64,000 nucleotides of DNA from Davidsoniella eucalypti (taxonomy: Eukaryota; Ascomycota; Sordariomycetes; Microascales; Ceratocystidaceae), in contig RMBW01000057.1 of NCBI GenBank assembly GCA_004009845.1, positions 62,001-126,000 of the forward strand, given 5' to 3'. Shown piece after piece: positions 1-11,619 of the stretch (the first letter of the stretch is position 1; every line of letters begins with the position of its first letter). Under the pieces are notes generated by a model. That model was not told the origin of the DNA, ran no database searches, and was given only the letters and a program-made list of their open reading frames with translations. The translations under genes were made by a program, and so were the position numbers.

Positions 1-376
1 ACAAACAGTAAGTATTTAGATTTCAAGGCAGAGGTGCCAGGGCTGGAGACCAACCATCTGTGGGCATAGACCATGACGACATCTTCGACCTCGCTGCCAT
101 TGGCTACGAAGTAATGTGCGAGGACGTTGGCGGCCTCGTTGATCTGCTTGTAGGTAAAGACACGCTCCGGCGTGGTGGCGGTCTTGGTCTCGGTGACGCA
201 GGGTCTATCGGGATGCTTCAGAGCATTCTGTTCGAAGATATCGTGGATTGCTACAGTATAACAGTATCAGTACAGAGCCAATGCCGCATCTCCCCGGATT
301 GCCTCTGGGCTGACTAACCGCCCTTGAAGTCGTCCCAGTGCAGATCGATCGTTGGGTCGGGAATAGGCGACGCCAT
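1..376 (-). CDS. LYS2: Alpha-aminoadipate reductase large subunit, 5' end (runs off window)
   Basis: This is the N-terminal part of the adenylating aminoadipate reductase of fungal lysine biosynthesis, which activates and reduces 2-aminoadipate to the semialdehyde. Exon 1 is 376..319 (19 codons starting MASPIPDP, ending in the residues WDDFKG). An intron with a GTTAGT donor and CTGTAG acceptor spans 318..251. Exon 2, 250..about 55, begins IHDIFEQNALKHPDRPC and contains the adenylation-domain stretch ERVFTYKQINEAAN and VVMVYAHR, where relatives continue into the core of the domain. A second GTTGGT donor at 54 would carry the gene out of the window, so the last 54 bases are probably intron. Only about 85 of roughly 1,400 expected residues are visible. 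It is divergent from RPN5, with an 801-base spacer. The family call is firm. The second donor is the weaker part. Confidence 0.87.
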
Positions 377-1177
377 GGTGGGCGATGCGGTAGCGATGGC
401 GGGTGAATATTAAGCTATAGGATAGTAGAAAAACAAAATAAACAACCAAGAGCAGTGCAGGCAGGACTGGAAAACCTGCGCTAGTATGACAAAACGAATC
501 GATGTCGGTGTTGCAGATAGAAAGAGAGCAACAAGCGGTGCTATTTAGACTGTTTCAACGTTGAACGGCCCAGGTTTTACGCTTCCATAAGTAGCTAAAG
601 CTGTAAGTCGTTATGACTGCTCTATGTGGGTCAATGCTGCAGTCAGAATGCGACAATTCCAGTCATACTTTTTTCTACTTTGGTGGGCTTGTTACTGCAC
701 AGGGAAAATTCAGCTGCTGTGGACGCCGACGCCGGAGTCTGAGGTTGCATTCGTTAGCGATTTTGGCTATTTTCAGGAACGCTTTACCTCAGGGTTTAGC
801 GTCGAATTGTCTTCCGTTTAGGGTCTACTAGGCCCATGGCACGCCATACGAGGGGTCCTCCAATGACATAGTGTGGCGCTACAGGCAGCTGAAATGCGGG
901 TCCGTAGTCAGCGCAGCCTCGTCACCTTTTGGAGCCTGAGCACCAGAGTGGACGCTAAAAGTACAGCAAGGAAGAGATCCAGGGAAGCTTGTAGTGTGGG
1001 TGCTGCATATGTTGGTTGCTTAGACTTAAGCTTTCATTTCAGCCTTCACTATCAACAATTGATATCACTACGTCCCACGATTTATGACCAACAACCCTCC
1101 ACGCATCTGTTATCAGCTCAATCATCCTCTCGCTCTTTGATTGTAGCCTTCGTTTCTCCTACAAATCCTATTTCACA
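377..1177. other. Divergent LYS2/RPN5 spacer
   Basis: This 801-base region separates two divergently transcribed genes and should hold both promoters. Short ORFs on the plus strand (613-831 and 873-1196) show no recognisable protein and the second runs into the RPN5 start. The last 80 bases before RPN5 are pyrimidine-rich, as is usual for fungal leaders. I see no tRNA, repeat or clear proteasome-type control element. Confidence 0.6.
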
Positions 1178-2831
1178 ATGGCCGACGCAGCTCTAAAGCC
1201 AGAGAAGGACTACAGCAAGCAGGTCGATGCTACTCTTCCTGAAGCGCAGAAGCTGGCAGAGGTTAGTTTTATGCCGACTTTATAGTACAACATGAGCTCT
1301 ATACTAACTTGCTCTCTTAGACGGACCTCTCTGCCGCCATCGAAAAGCTTGCTGCTCTAGAAAAGCAGGCCCGCCAGGTACATCTAAATACAAACCGAAA
1401 CAATGCCCAACATACATGGCTCACTAACATACTAATTACTAGGCCTCTGATCTTGCGTCTATTTCGCGCATATTGATCGTCATTGTCACACTATGCAAGG
1501 AAGCTAGTGATTGGAGCTTGATGAACGAGCAGACGCTCATTCTATCCAAGAAGCATGGCCAGCTCAAGCAGGCTATCACCCGTATGGTGCAAAAAGTTAT
1601 GGAATTCCTTGACGAAACTCCCGATCTCGACACCAAACTCACCGTTATCGAAACCCTCCGTACCGTTACTGAAGGCAAGATCTTTGTGGAAGTCGAGCGC
1701 GCTCGTGTCACAAAGGTTCTCTCAGATATCAAGAAGGACCAGGGCGATGTCAAGAAGGCCACCGAGATCCTTTGTGAGCTACAAGTCGAAACGTTCGGCT
1801 CCATGGACCGCCGGGAGAAGACGGAGTTCATCTTAGCTCAGGTTGCGCTGTGTATCGAGATCGGTGATTGGAGCCAGGCTGGTATTTTGAGCCGCAAGAT
1901 CAGCACCAAGTACTTGTCACGCCCAGTCAAAAAGACCCTAGAGCAAATCAAGCGTGAAGAAGAAGATATAAAAATGAGAAAAGCCAAGGGAGAGGAGGTG
2001 CCTGAAGTCAAGATTGATGATGTCACCGATCTAAAGCTCAAGTACTATGAGCAACAAATCATCCTTGCCCAACAGGACGACAAGTATCTGGAAGTCTGCA
2101 AGCACTTCAGACATGTGCTGGACACCGAAGTCGTGGAAGAGGATGCTAAGAAGCTTCACCCTGTAAGTTGCATCATCTTAATACCTGTATAGATATTAAT
2201 ACTAACATGTTATCAGGTTCTACAACGAATTATCTACTTCATCATCCTGGCGCCTTATGACAACGAACAACATGACCTTCTACAGCGCATCTTCCGTGAC
2301 TCCCGCAACTCTCAAGTACCGGTTGAAGCGGAGCTTCTAAAGCTGTTTACTGTGCAAGAGCTTATGCGCTGGCCTCAAGTTGTGCGCCAGTATGGTGAGC
2401 ACTTATGCGATACTGACGTTTTCGATGCCAACAAGGGTGACTCTAAAGATGAGAAAGCCCATCAGAGATGGATTGACCTAAAGAAGCGTGTCATTGAGCA
2501 CAATGTGCGCGTCATTGCCAAGTACTACACTCGCATCCGTATGGAACGTCTCACTCAACTTCTTGATCTCAGCGAGAAGGAAACCGAGAAGTACATTAGT
2601 GAGCTAGTCACATCTAAGACTGTGTATGCCAAGATTGATCGCCCAGCCCGTGTGGTCAACTTTGCCAAGCCCCGGGATGCCGACGATGTTCTCAATGAGT
2701 GGAGCCACAACATGAAGAGTCTACTAGGCCACCTAGAGCGTATCGATCATCTGATCACCAAGGAAGAAATGATGGCACGCATCTCAAAGACTAAATCGGG
2801 TAAATCGTCAAAGGGCAAGTCGAGAGCTTAG
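1178..2831 (+). CDS. RPN5: 26S proteasome regulatory subunit RPN5 (PSMD12 family)
   Basis: This is a non-ATPase subunit of the proteasome lid, a PCI-domain scaffold that contacts other lid subunits. Four exons: 1178-1261, 1321-1377, 1443-2162 and 2217-2831, giving 491 residues, in line with filamentous-fungal RPN5 (yeast about 445). Introns have GTTAGT, GTACAT and GTAAGT donors and visible ACTAAC branch sites. The N-terminal half is helical repeats (LLIVIVTLCKEASDW region through KYYEQQIILAQQDDKYLEVCKHF). The C-terminal half from about residue 290 carries the PCI winged-helix signature, including the segment RIRMERLTQLLDLSEKETE and the stretch LVTSKTVYAKIDRPARVV. The tail ends in a basic KSGKSSKGKSRA. 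The start lies in a good context (CACAATGGCC). It converges on the FSH hydrolase with 205 bases between stops. Confidence 0.95.
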
Positions 2832-3036
2832 AAGGCCATCAACATTGATTGAGTGATGAAGCATTTGTGATTTCTTGTATTGGGTTTCAAAGGGAACGGG
2901 CCATGATGGATAGGTTCCAGCGTATTGCACATTTTACATATTGTCTTATCCCACGAGCCTTTGGCGTTTTGTCTATACGGTATTAATGATATCTATCTAG
3001 TCTGATATTGTAATTGTGTGTGTAAATGTAAATATC

Positions 3037-4057
3037 TCACAACTTGTGACTTTCTGTATCATCATTGTCGGCGTCTATCTTCTCCTTTTTAGGCTGGAGG
3101 TCGTCATATAAGTATTTTTTGAAATATGCCGCAACAGCGTTGAGCCACTCTCTGCCAACGGGCACATAGTGACTACCAGGATGCACATAAACCTGGGGAT
3201 CTTCGCATTTCTCGATAAGAGCAGTCGAGCGAGCTTCCTCCACGATGGAGTCAAGTCCACCGAGAACATGCATGGAGGGCGTCTTAAGCTTCGACTCATA
3301 CAACCACGATAAGTCCTGGGCCTTGGAAATAAAGCCCGAGTAGATAACGGCAAACTTGACAGGTTGGCCATTGTTGGCATTACGCAAATCATCTACCCAG
3401 TTCTGCTGCTCAGCATCAGCGGGAGATCTATACGGCTGCTCCAAGATAGCCGCGACAGTCGCAGCAACAAAGGCGCCCTGGCTAAACCCTAGAACGATGT
3501 CCACGCCTCCAGCATTGCGGATTTCAGTTGCGAGAGTGGCAGCGCCCTGATCAATACCACGATACCTCTGGGAGTTCTCTTCGAAGCGGAACCAGCCGAA
3601 TGAGTCGATTTCATCTTCACCGTCATCTCCGCTATTGTTGGCTTGCCAACCGGGAATATCCCGTGGGCGCAGCCGGATAGGCGCGGTAGGATAAAGGAAG
3701 TTCAAGGTGATGCCGAGAGGGTTGAGGGTCTTGAGGAGGGCCTTTTCAACAGCACGGACCTTGGAGCGGAAGAGAGATCCGGACTGGGTGTATCCTTAAC
3801 CGGAGTGTCAGTCTCTGACTTGATTCTAGTTATACGACGTGATGTCTTTTTTGTTACTTACCATGAATCATAAGAACCTTATACATCTTCATAGGTGGCT
3901 TCTCAGCGGCCTTCTTTTGAGGACGCGGAGGTCTCGGCGTCTTATTCTTCGAGTTATTGCCATTACTACCACTAATAGCAGGAGTCTTAGTGGAAGCCGG
4001 CGTTGAATCTACTTCTGTGGCAGAAGCACTTCGGTTGGCGGGTGTTTGGTCCGACAT
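3037..4057 (-). CDS. FSH1-type serine hydrolase (DUF341 family)
   Basis: This is an alpha/beta hydrolase of the fungal FSH family, related to yeast Fsh1-3; natural substrates of the family are largely unknown. Exon 1 is 4057..3862 and exon 2 is 3794..3037, joined by an intron with donor GTAAGT; the join rebuilds the conserved MIHGYTQSGSLFRSK motif. Total 317 residues. The nucleophile is Ser170 in LGFSQGAF, the acid is probably Asp247 (GGLDSIVEE) and the base His274 (HPGSHYVP). Residues 1-55 are Thr/Pro/Lys-rich and disordered. The reading frame stays open upstream to an ATG at 4189, which would add 44 residues that look like a mitochondrial presequence (see findings), so the true start is open. 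The gene converges on RPN5 and lies downstream of ATP18 on the same strand. Confidence 0.88.
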
Positions 4058-4949
4058 TTTTAACGAAGCCGTGGAAAACAACCGATGGGGTGGTATGAGC
4101 ACAGCAGATATTTGACAAGAAGCGTACGATGAACGGGCAACGGCGAGTGGTACAAGTCTCACAGACGGTCGGTAGAGGAATTGCGGCATGGATTGAGAAG
4201 AGGTATTTTATTTTTCTGTGCTGATAGCAATGAAACCAGGTCTCTAGACAGACTGTTTGTAAGTGCGCTGAAAATGGGGTTACTATCAAAGCTAGTGCTA
4301 CTACTAATCTTCAGGTGAGTGAGTCTTACGGCGAGACACCCTGCACCAATAATACGTAGTCAACTAATACGATCCTGTCTGTGATTGTAAAATTGAGTGC
4401 GTGTGCCTATCTAAGAGATTTTCAATATTATGAATCAGGATTTGAGCTTTGTTTAGGCCTACAAAGATTCGTGATTCCTAATCAGGCAAACAATCTTTGG
4501 ACATCGCAGGGATCACGTGGTTTATGGGTTACTGAGGGTTTGACAATGAGGTATGTTGCGAGAATTTAATAGAAGAGTTATTACATAACACGGGATGTTC
4601 TAACCATTTTTTTATTATACAACATGCTTCATCTATTCGGTTACTATGCATGCTATCCCAAAAGTAATTGGTGGTTTGTTGTCGTTGCATCCACCATCAT
4701 CGTTCGATCACAGACATCACTTCAATGTTCACGTAGACAATCATACTGCACATAACGCAATTGAGCGCTAGTTTTGATTGTTGGCCGATTATTTTCTTTT
4801 GGTGACAAGGTATAATGGTATGAGTTTCGTGTATATATGGTACAATATGAAGGAGGTGAGCTACATGATGCCACCGCCTCCGTGCTTAAGCAGAACTCGC
4901 TCGTATCAAGTCAAAACATGTCCAATGGGTCGATTCGATGTCGATGAAT
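4058..4949. other. Spacer between FSH hydrolase and ATP18
   Basis: This 892-base stretch contains the FSH promoter or alternative leader (4058-4189) and the ATP18 3' region. ORFs at 4381-4569 and 4778-4999 on the plus strand show no known protein; the second overlaps the last ATP18 exon. No RNA gene or repeat seen. Confidence 0.55.
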
Positions 4950-5487
4950 TTAGTGAGCACCACCAGCCTTGCGGTTGGGGTTTCTGGGATCGTTCTTGAA
5001 CTCAGCAGCTGTGCGAGGTTTGCATGTTAGTAGGTTACGACTTTAAGCGACATTGTGTTGGTTTGACTAACACTGCATCATGGAGTTTTGGATAGAGTTG
5101 ACACCCAGGGCGACAATGATGCCTATATATCCGAAAATTATTAGCATCACATGCGTAGAATACAAGCTACAGTATCGATTTTAAGCTAGCGAGCCTGTGA
5201 GCACGCTTATGGTTCTTGCGAAGACTACACATTCGTGGGCTTGAGGCCGAACATACCGGCGGCGAAGAAAGGAGCCATGGGCTTGGCTGCAGAGAGTCTT
5301 GTTAGCAAGATACACAACATTTATATCAATTGGCGATAGGGGCTCGGGTTGGTGGCGGCATCGTCGGTGGTAGGCGGTTCCGGGAACTTCGATATCGCAT
5401 CGTGAATTGACGGGTAGGTGAGGGGCAGGCAGACGTACCGAAAGCGCCAGGGAACTTCTTGAAGGGAGCAATGCCGAACCAAGACAT
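4950..5487 (-). CDS. ATP18: F1Fo ATP synthase subunit J (Atp18/i)
   Basis: This is a single-span inner-membrane subunit of the mitochondrial ATP synthase Fo sector. The gene is cut into four tiny exons: 5487..5439, 5286..5257, 5122..5072 and 5008..4950. Donors are GTACGT, GTATGT and GTTAGT; all acceptors are YAG. The spliced protein has 62 residues, close to yeast Atp18 (59). It begins MSWFGIAPFKKFPG, then KPMAPFFAAG leads into the hydrophobic span GIIVALGVNSIQNSMM. The diagnostic C-terminal motif is FKNDPRNPNRKAGG, matching the FINDPRNPR motif of the yeast protein. Each exon alone is too short to stand out as an ORF. Identification rests on full co-linear agreement of the spliced product with the family, and on phase consistency at all three introns. 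Confidence 0.92.
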
Positions 5488-7456
5488 GTTGACGAAAAAT
5501 TGGTTTGGTAGACGGTGGTATGGAGGAAGAAGGTCGGTCGGTCGGAGTGATTGATAATAGCTTCACGCACTGCTGGGGCCGGAGAGGCGTTTTCTACCCA
5601 TATTTACTTGGATTGGCTTTCTCCCCGGACTGAGCCGAGCCTTGTGTTCGCCTGCGAATCAAGGCCGCCAAATTCTTCCCTGCAGATCATCCACACATAA
5701 ATGTGGCGTTGAGCTATTTTCTGTGGCGCCATCTCGCATTTCTGTACAACCTTCCCAGTGGTCTGAGGACGTCTATAACTTGGTCAGATGCTAAACTATA
5801 TAGCACCATCCCTGTATCCCCAGACAAGCTCTTTTCCACTATGGATGCTAAAGGACGCGGCTTATAAGTACTTATGTGTATAAAGTTAGGAACGATAGTA
5901 AGTATGCACGATAAGAGAAACCTATTTGTCCCAATTAGGGGATGATTCCTAGGCTTTCGTACCCTCCCTTTTTCTGCAGTTTTTTTCTTATGAAAAAACA
6001 CCCCTCAATCTTGCATGATGCCCAAAATATTGTGTAAAACCCTTTATTTCGCACGTCTTTATAGATTGAAAGATTTGAATTCTGATTGATTTAGAAAACT
6101 AAAGTCTCACGTAGAGTGTCATAGTCCTTTTATATTTATTTTCTTTCTAAATGCTGTGTGGTGTGCTTACCTAACGGCGTCTCGTGGCCATTTGTAGAGT
6201 TACGGATGACCCTATGACCAGGCTCTAAACCCTAATACATTGGGCTTGACACCTTAATGGAATGTAAAAAAAAATGTATGCCGAAGGGTAATGAGTACTT
6301 CTTAGTTTTACTCTTTGGTCTGCTACTTGCTGCCCACAAGACAAATATATATTTTCTAGGAGCTGCTCAGTACTATCAACCAAGTCCCTCAGACCCAGTG
6401 CTATGATTGATAGATTGCAAGTTGATTGTTGAAAGATTATAAGTTGGTGGCTTTTTTCAGTTGGCCAGTCTATTTAATATTTTTTAAAATATCCAAAGTA
6501 GGGGTGTGTTCTATCGAGCGCATCCCAAAATACTATTGTTCCTACATAGACTATATGTATATATGTACATATATTATCCATAGCTACTTACGTCTGCACT
6601 GGTACCTTTTCTTTCCTGGTCCAGAGCCCAAGTTTGGGCAGACGGATGCGTTGCAGTCCTTCGTGCCCCCCATGTCAGCCAATAAAGACAAAAATGAAGC
6701 TATAGCTACCCCAAGCTTGTATACTATGCGACACACTTCATTCGAGCCATGATGCACGGCGACATGTGAAGATTTCACCAATGCGTAACCCGCCGTAGCA
6801 CTAGGAAATGTTTGTTCTACAGCCCCCTCTCCTTCCCAAATCTGCTTCTAATCGTTTCTGGCGATGAACAGCTCATCCAGGTCTTGCGTGGCCACCATGA
6901 AGCCTCGCTAGTTATCCAAATGCGGGGGGGAGTTTACGTGCTGGAGAAAATGGCTGTAGGTCTTGCGAGACTATAAGACGGGAAGATCTGCTCGCTATCC
7001 GGATACTACAGCTTCTCCAAATTTTGTAGGGCTTTTCTGTTAATTTGTTTCTGCTACTGATAACGCTTGCAACCAAGTGCGCAGCTCTGCCTGCCTACAT
7101 CATATCGTCTCCAACATCCCGATATACCACAACCAGCCGCTGCTACCCTGTGCTGTGTGACTTCATGTCCCTCTCGTCTTGTAATTGCCACACAAATAGC
7201 TCTATTGCACTTGTCGCCTAGGGCATATCTTTTGTCCTATCCTCTCGTCATTGGTTTATCCGTCGTTTGCCCGTCTCCCTTTAACAAAACAAAGCATTGA
7301 TTGAGCCCATCGTCCAGTCTTTTCTCTCCCTTTTGCTAACACTTTTGTTTACCTCGGCTACCTACTCTGATTTGGAGACGAATATAAATATACATTTCCT
7401 CCCGCAATTTGATACATCTTGAGACACTCGTATCATATTCTCTGCAGTTTACTACT
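5488..7456. other. Long spacer between ATP18 and the NIPSNAP gene
   Basis: About 2 kb, divergent promoters at both ends. It is AT-rich. Short ORFs (5714-6001 minus, 6426-6752 plus, 7067-7300 plus) have no recognisable product and mixed composition. The last 250 bases before the NIPSNAP start are pyrimidine-rich leader sequence. No tRNA or element recognised. Confidence 0.5.
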
Positions 7457-8606
7457 ATGATATCAACTTGCGTTGTTAGGCCCCTGGTGGCCCCACGCTT
7501 GACAGCAGCCCTCGGTACACGATCTTTTGCAGCTTCAGTCCGATTAGCTAAGCCTACACCTGCAATTGGCGATATCACCCCGTCGAAAGATAGTGTCGAA
7601 ACATTCAACCAAAAGCAAAGCGATTTCCGAAAACGATTAGCAGATACTAGCAAGCATCGTAACAATGAGCTAGCCAAAGAGCTCAAGAACACGCCATCAG
7701 AAGCGATATACCGTCCCTCTGGCCTAAGTCAGGGCTTGGGCTCACTAAGTACTGCAACAGAAGCTGAGAAGAATGGCATTGTAGACGAACCTGGCAAGAA
7801 GCAAGGGAAGCTAGCAAGTCTAATCTATGGCACTAAAGAGGGACGCGAAATGGATGCTCAGATCGAGGCTAGTTTTAGTGCTATACTAGCCCGAGGAAAG
7901 TATGTCCATTCCATCGTCTTTCATGATGTCAAGCCAGACAAAGTCGACGAATATAGCGAGCTTGTTGGGAAGTTCTACCCACGAATGGCTCAGCTTTCTG
8001 AGAACAAGGTTCATCTTGTTGGTAGCTGGCGCACCGAAATCGGTGATAGCGATACATTCAGTAAGTATTACAACATCAAGTACCTAATCTTCTGCTGCCA
8101 TACACTAACTCTAATATGCAGTACATATCTGGGAATACCAGCGCTACCACGGTTATCACGAGTCTAGACATGCTATTACCCATCACCCTGACTACCAGGA
8201 ATTCAGCAAGAAACTCCGAACTCTCATCAACTCCAAGAAGATTTCTCTTATGCAAGAGTTCTCTTTCTGGCCCACATCTCCACCGCGCGAACTAGGAGGA
8301 GTCTTCGAGCTTCGCTCTTATACTCTCCACCCAGGCAACCTTCTCGAATGGGAATACCATTGGCGTCGCGGCCTCGAGGCCCGCCGTGAGGTAATGGAAG
8401 GCGTTGGTGCGTGGTTCGTCCAAGTTGGCGACCTTAACACTGTCCACCACCTATGGCAGTTTGCAAACTTGGAAGAGCGCAAGATGCGCCGTGAAAACTG
8501 CTGGAATATCAAGGGCTGGAGCGAGACCGTACACAAGACAGTGCCCTTGATTCAGGATATGAAGTCACGCATTTTGATACCCATGAAGTGGTCCCCCGTT
8601 CGATAG
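7457..8606 (+). CDS. NIPSNAP family mitochondrial protein
   Basis: Two exons, 7457-8060 and 8122-8606, joined through a GTAAGT intron with a TATGCAG acceptor, encode 362 residues. The first 35 residues (MISTCVVRPLVAPRLTAALG onward) are rich in Arg, Ser and Ala with no acidic residue, a typical mitochondrial targeting sequence. The C-terminal two thirds hold two ferredoxin-like NIPSNAP domains: one beginning KYVHSIVFHDVKPDKVDEY, the second GGVFELRSYTLHPGNLLEWE with WRRGLEARR and the aromatic VHHLWQFANLEER. In animals NIPSNAP1/2 are mitochondrial proteins that can mark damaged mitochondria for mitophagy; fungal function is not established. An in-frame ATG at 7409 would add 16 residues in front and weaken the presequence, so 7457 is preferred. 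It converges on RAV2, with 173 bases between stops. Confidence 0.9.
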
Positions 8607-8779
8607 TCTGGTCTGCCATTTTCAATAGCATAGTAGAGTCATAGGTATCATCACAGTCCATATATTATAGGCGTTTGGATTCCATCGTCATCATTCGTAC
8701 CAAATACGATTTCATTGAGCTTTGTGACACACACATGAACAGTATTAGATTTCTCTTGAAGATTTCATTTGAGGCTTTA

Positions 8780-9883
8780 CTAGTCTTCGCTTTCTGTGCC
8801 CATCACTACAGTAAGATTTTGTCTCAGATCAATGATAGTGTGATGAAGAGATGTGAGCTTAGCCTGCAGGGACATCAAGTTAGGATCCGCGCTTTCGACT
8901 CGGACCTTTTCTCTCACATAAACCTCCGACGGCTTCGTCCCACTAAGTGTTGCCTGGCGTTGTGAATCAAAATTCAATTTGCTTGGTGGTTCTTCACGGT
9001 GAAATGAATATTTAAAGGGCTTATCCATCTCGTCGTGTTCAAGCCTTCGGACCGTTCCGATTGCCAAGCCAAGTTTAGTACCAAAGAATACAGGCGCATC
9101 TACAGGTTCCAGCGCACGTAGCCAGAGCACAATACACGACTCCTGCAGCGTGATATGGAAGCTTAGAGAAGAGTTGATTGGTGGGTCAAAGGCGTTAGCG
9201 GCTGCGGACATTGTTGTCCAACTCAGGTCAGATGGTCCAGTATCAGACGGTCCTTTGGGATGAGGCAATGGGGTGCCTCTAAGGTTTGTAGAGGCGTCGA
9301 ACATGAGTTGGGTGAGAACGCGCAATTGCGCTGCAAGAGTTTCAGGTGTGGATTTATTGTCGAGAGTGAGATTTAGAAGATTCATCGCATTATTCAGCGA
9401 GTTCTGAATAGCCATCAGAGATTCAATGTGAATTGGCTTCGAAGGGTTAATCATAAGCACTTGGGGTTGGTGGGTGTGCAGTTGCAGGTGAAGCATCTAT
9501 TCAAGAGTCCTAGTCAGTTTATGATAATACTCAATCACTTAGTTTGCTATTTCAACTTACACCCTTTACTATACGGGAGCCAACTCGAGTCACTGTGCCC
9601 TTGACCTTTTCGTTACGCGGCGTGCTCATCACCAAGGTGCTTCCGGGCTCTATCGGCGCCAGTAGCGCATAGCAGTCCTGTAGACCATGCTGGACTTCGC
9701 GTAATGACTGGCGTATTTCATTGATGATCCAGTCAACCTCCCGTCTCTATTAACACAATAGTCAGTATGGAAAGTCTTATCATCGCAATGCGATCACTGG
9801 TAATGGATATTTCTCACATGCGCCAAAGCCTGTTCGCGCTTCAGATCCGCAGGGGATATTGATGGATATATGGCGATAGACAT
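8780..9883 (-). CDS. RAV2: RAVE complex subunit 2 / Rogdi leucine-zipper protein
   Basis: Three exons, 9883..9818, 9746..9561 and 9496..8780, encode 322 residues. The spliced N-terminus (MSIAIYPSISPADLKREQAL, then REVDWIINEIRQSLREVQHG) and the following LQDCYALLAPIEPGSTLVMS and RNEKVKGTVTRVGSRIVKG are characteristic of the Rogdi_lz family. Yeast Rav2 in this family is part of the RAVE complex, which reassembles the V-ATPase V1 sector on the vacuolar membrane. The third exon starts MLHLQLHTHQPQVLM and holds a long helical stretch (IESLMAIQNSLNNAMNLLNL), and the protein ends in another amphipathic helix. Orthology to Rogdi/Rav2 is read from the N-terminal motifs. It is divergent from POP7, sharing a 363-base promoter region. 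Confidence 0.82.
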
Positions 9884-10246
9884 ATTGGGTAAAGCTAATT
9901 ATGATGGTGCTCTGTATCCGGCTATTCATTCGATCCAGCGACGAATCAATAATACAAAATATCTCAAAATATGTATGAAGCACTCAAAACAAACGTTAAC
10001 AATTAATTACATGCGCTGCTGCGCCTGTGAAACAACGTCATAACGAATTCGCCGAGTTCAGCTTGGGCTATTAGCTAGCTTAGGGAGCTCACGCCACTAT
10101 TTGACGCCACCTTGTTGTTCTGCGCCACATAGCCATCGCGATACTAGGAAAATAAGTCTTAGTCGAAATATGAGAAGTAATTCCGGTTTCTAAGAGATCA
10201 ACACTAGTTTCGATATTTGTTCACCTTAGTTTTTCCTCCTCTAAGA
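9884..10246. other. Shared RAV2/POP7 promoter region
   Basis: A 363-base divergent spacer. No ORF of note. It should contain both core promoters, but I cannot assign a specific control element. Confidence 0.55.
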
Positions 10247-10790
10247 ATGTCAGCGTCACAACAAAAGCCCAAGTTGGCGCGAATGAAGAAGGGTATGTTT
10301 TCATGCAGGAACGCGACATAGTCTCCTAGTATGCACTAACAATAAGACAGGCTACAAAGTCCACAAACGCCCTCTTGTCCGGCGTCAGCAACCTTCATCT
10401 TCAAAAGCCAAGCTCATCTATGTCTCGTCAAAGACGCCATTTATGTCGGTTATAGCTCGTGCAAGGAAGGAACTTGACAAATCATGTGGAAGCAATCGCA
10501 TCACATCCAAAGGCATGGCTCTCAGTGCCAAAATAGATGCGCTCAAGCAAGCAGGTGGAACTCAAGGTGATGGAAAGGTGGTTATTGTCATGGGAACAGG
10601 AAAGGCCATTGAAAAGACACTCAGCGTGGCTTCTTGGTTCTCGCAACAGAACGATTGTGAAGTCAACATCAAAACCAAGACAATCACCACCATCGATGAC
10701 ATAGTCCTAGATACAGATGATGAGATGGCAGATGAGGTTTCAAGACGGCGAAATGTGAGTTGTCTTGAGGTTACCCTAAGTCTACGTTAA
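10247..10790 (+). CDS. POP7: RNase P / RNase MRP subunit POP7 (Rpp20, Alba-like)
   Basis: Two exons, 10247-10292 and 10351-10790, give 161 residues (yeast Pop7 140). The intron has a GTATGT donor, a visible CACTAAC branch site and a GACAG acceptor. The protein starts with a basic tail (KPKLARMKKGYKVHKRPLVR) and then shows the Alba-fold core: KLIYVSSKTPFMSVIARARK, followed by KVVIVMGTGKAIEKTLSVAS and WFSQQNDCEVNI. These are hallmark segments of Pop7/Rpp20, which binds the P3 domain of RNase P and MRP RNA together with Pop6. The C-terminus NVSCLEVTLSLR fits the last beta strand of the family, so I read through the weak GTGAGT after codon RRRN instead of splicing there. Confidence 0.85.
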
Positions 10791-11619
10791 GTGTTGTAAA
10801 TCTGGGATCTTCCTTGTCTTAAGTCAATACAAATCAGCAAACATCTCATCACATTATACATGTTTTTCAATACTTCTTCATGTAGTCTAGGTTTTCCATT
10901 CATACAGTTTATTATCATAACACTATTAGGGTTAGACATGAACCCTAGTACCGACAACCAATATCAGAACATGTCAAAATTCAACGATCACAAGTGTGCT
11001 TGAGGTGAAGTAGGGTGTGCATGTCGAGAAGAGGAATTCTAATTTCCAGGGATCGGCCGTGTATCCATTTCAAACTCGTATAATACGGTTGTCGGCAGCT
11101 AACCGCCATCCAAGTCACACAAACGTCAAGGTGAACTCAAGCATTATGTACGCCAACAATAGGTAGCTATGCTCAGCAACTAGATGTTTGTTGAGAGTTT
11201 CCAAACGAAAGAAACCCAATGTCTATTATTATCAATATTAAATGAAGTTACAAGTCCTACATAGAGATAGATATAGCTGATTAGTTTTAATTTGCTTCCC
11301 GCAAACGAACTTTTGTCATGCATAGCTACATACGCGAGAGGAGCTCCATGACGGGTAGTTACCGTTTACTCGTCCAACAAGATATCAATATGGCAACTAC
11401 TAGTGCTGCCTTGTTTGCTAGATCTTCCAATAGCAAAATATCCCAAAAATATTCTTGTCTTTTTACTTTTCTCCTTTTCCATCATCCATTTGTCAAGGTT
11501 GTCCGTTTTTCATCGATTTCCATCTATTTAATTCTGCTGTTAAAGCCCATTTTGATGAACAATCTATCTGCTACACATTCCGATACTCCTAAAAAGCAAC
11601 AGACGTGATAGCTCCGATC
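10791..11619. other. Spacer upstream of the ABC transporter
   Basis: An 829-base region between POP7 and the ABC transporter, both on the plus strand. One short ORF (11318-11608) shows nothing recognisable. The final 120 bases are pyrimidine-rich leader. No repeat or RNA gene seen. Confidence 0.5.

Noticed and set aside
10756..10850. Extra 3' intron in POP7 starting at GTGAGT
   Set aside because: Reading through gives a C-terminus (SCLEVTLSLR) that fits the family; splicing gives nothing recognisable.
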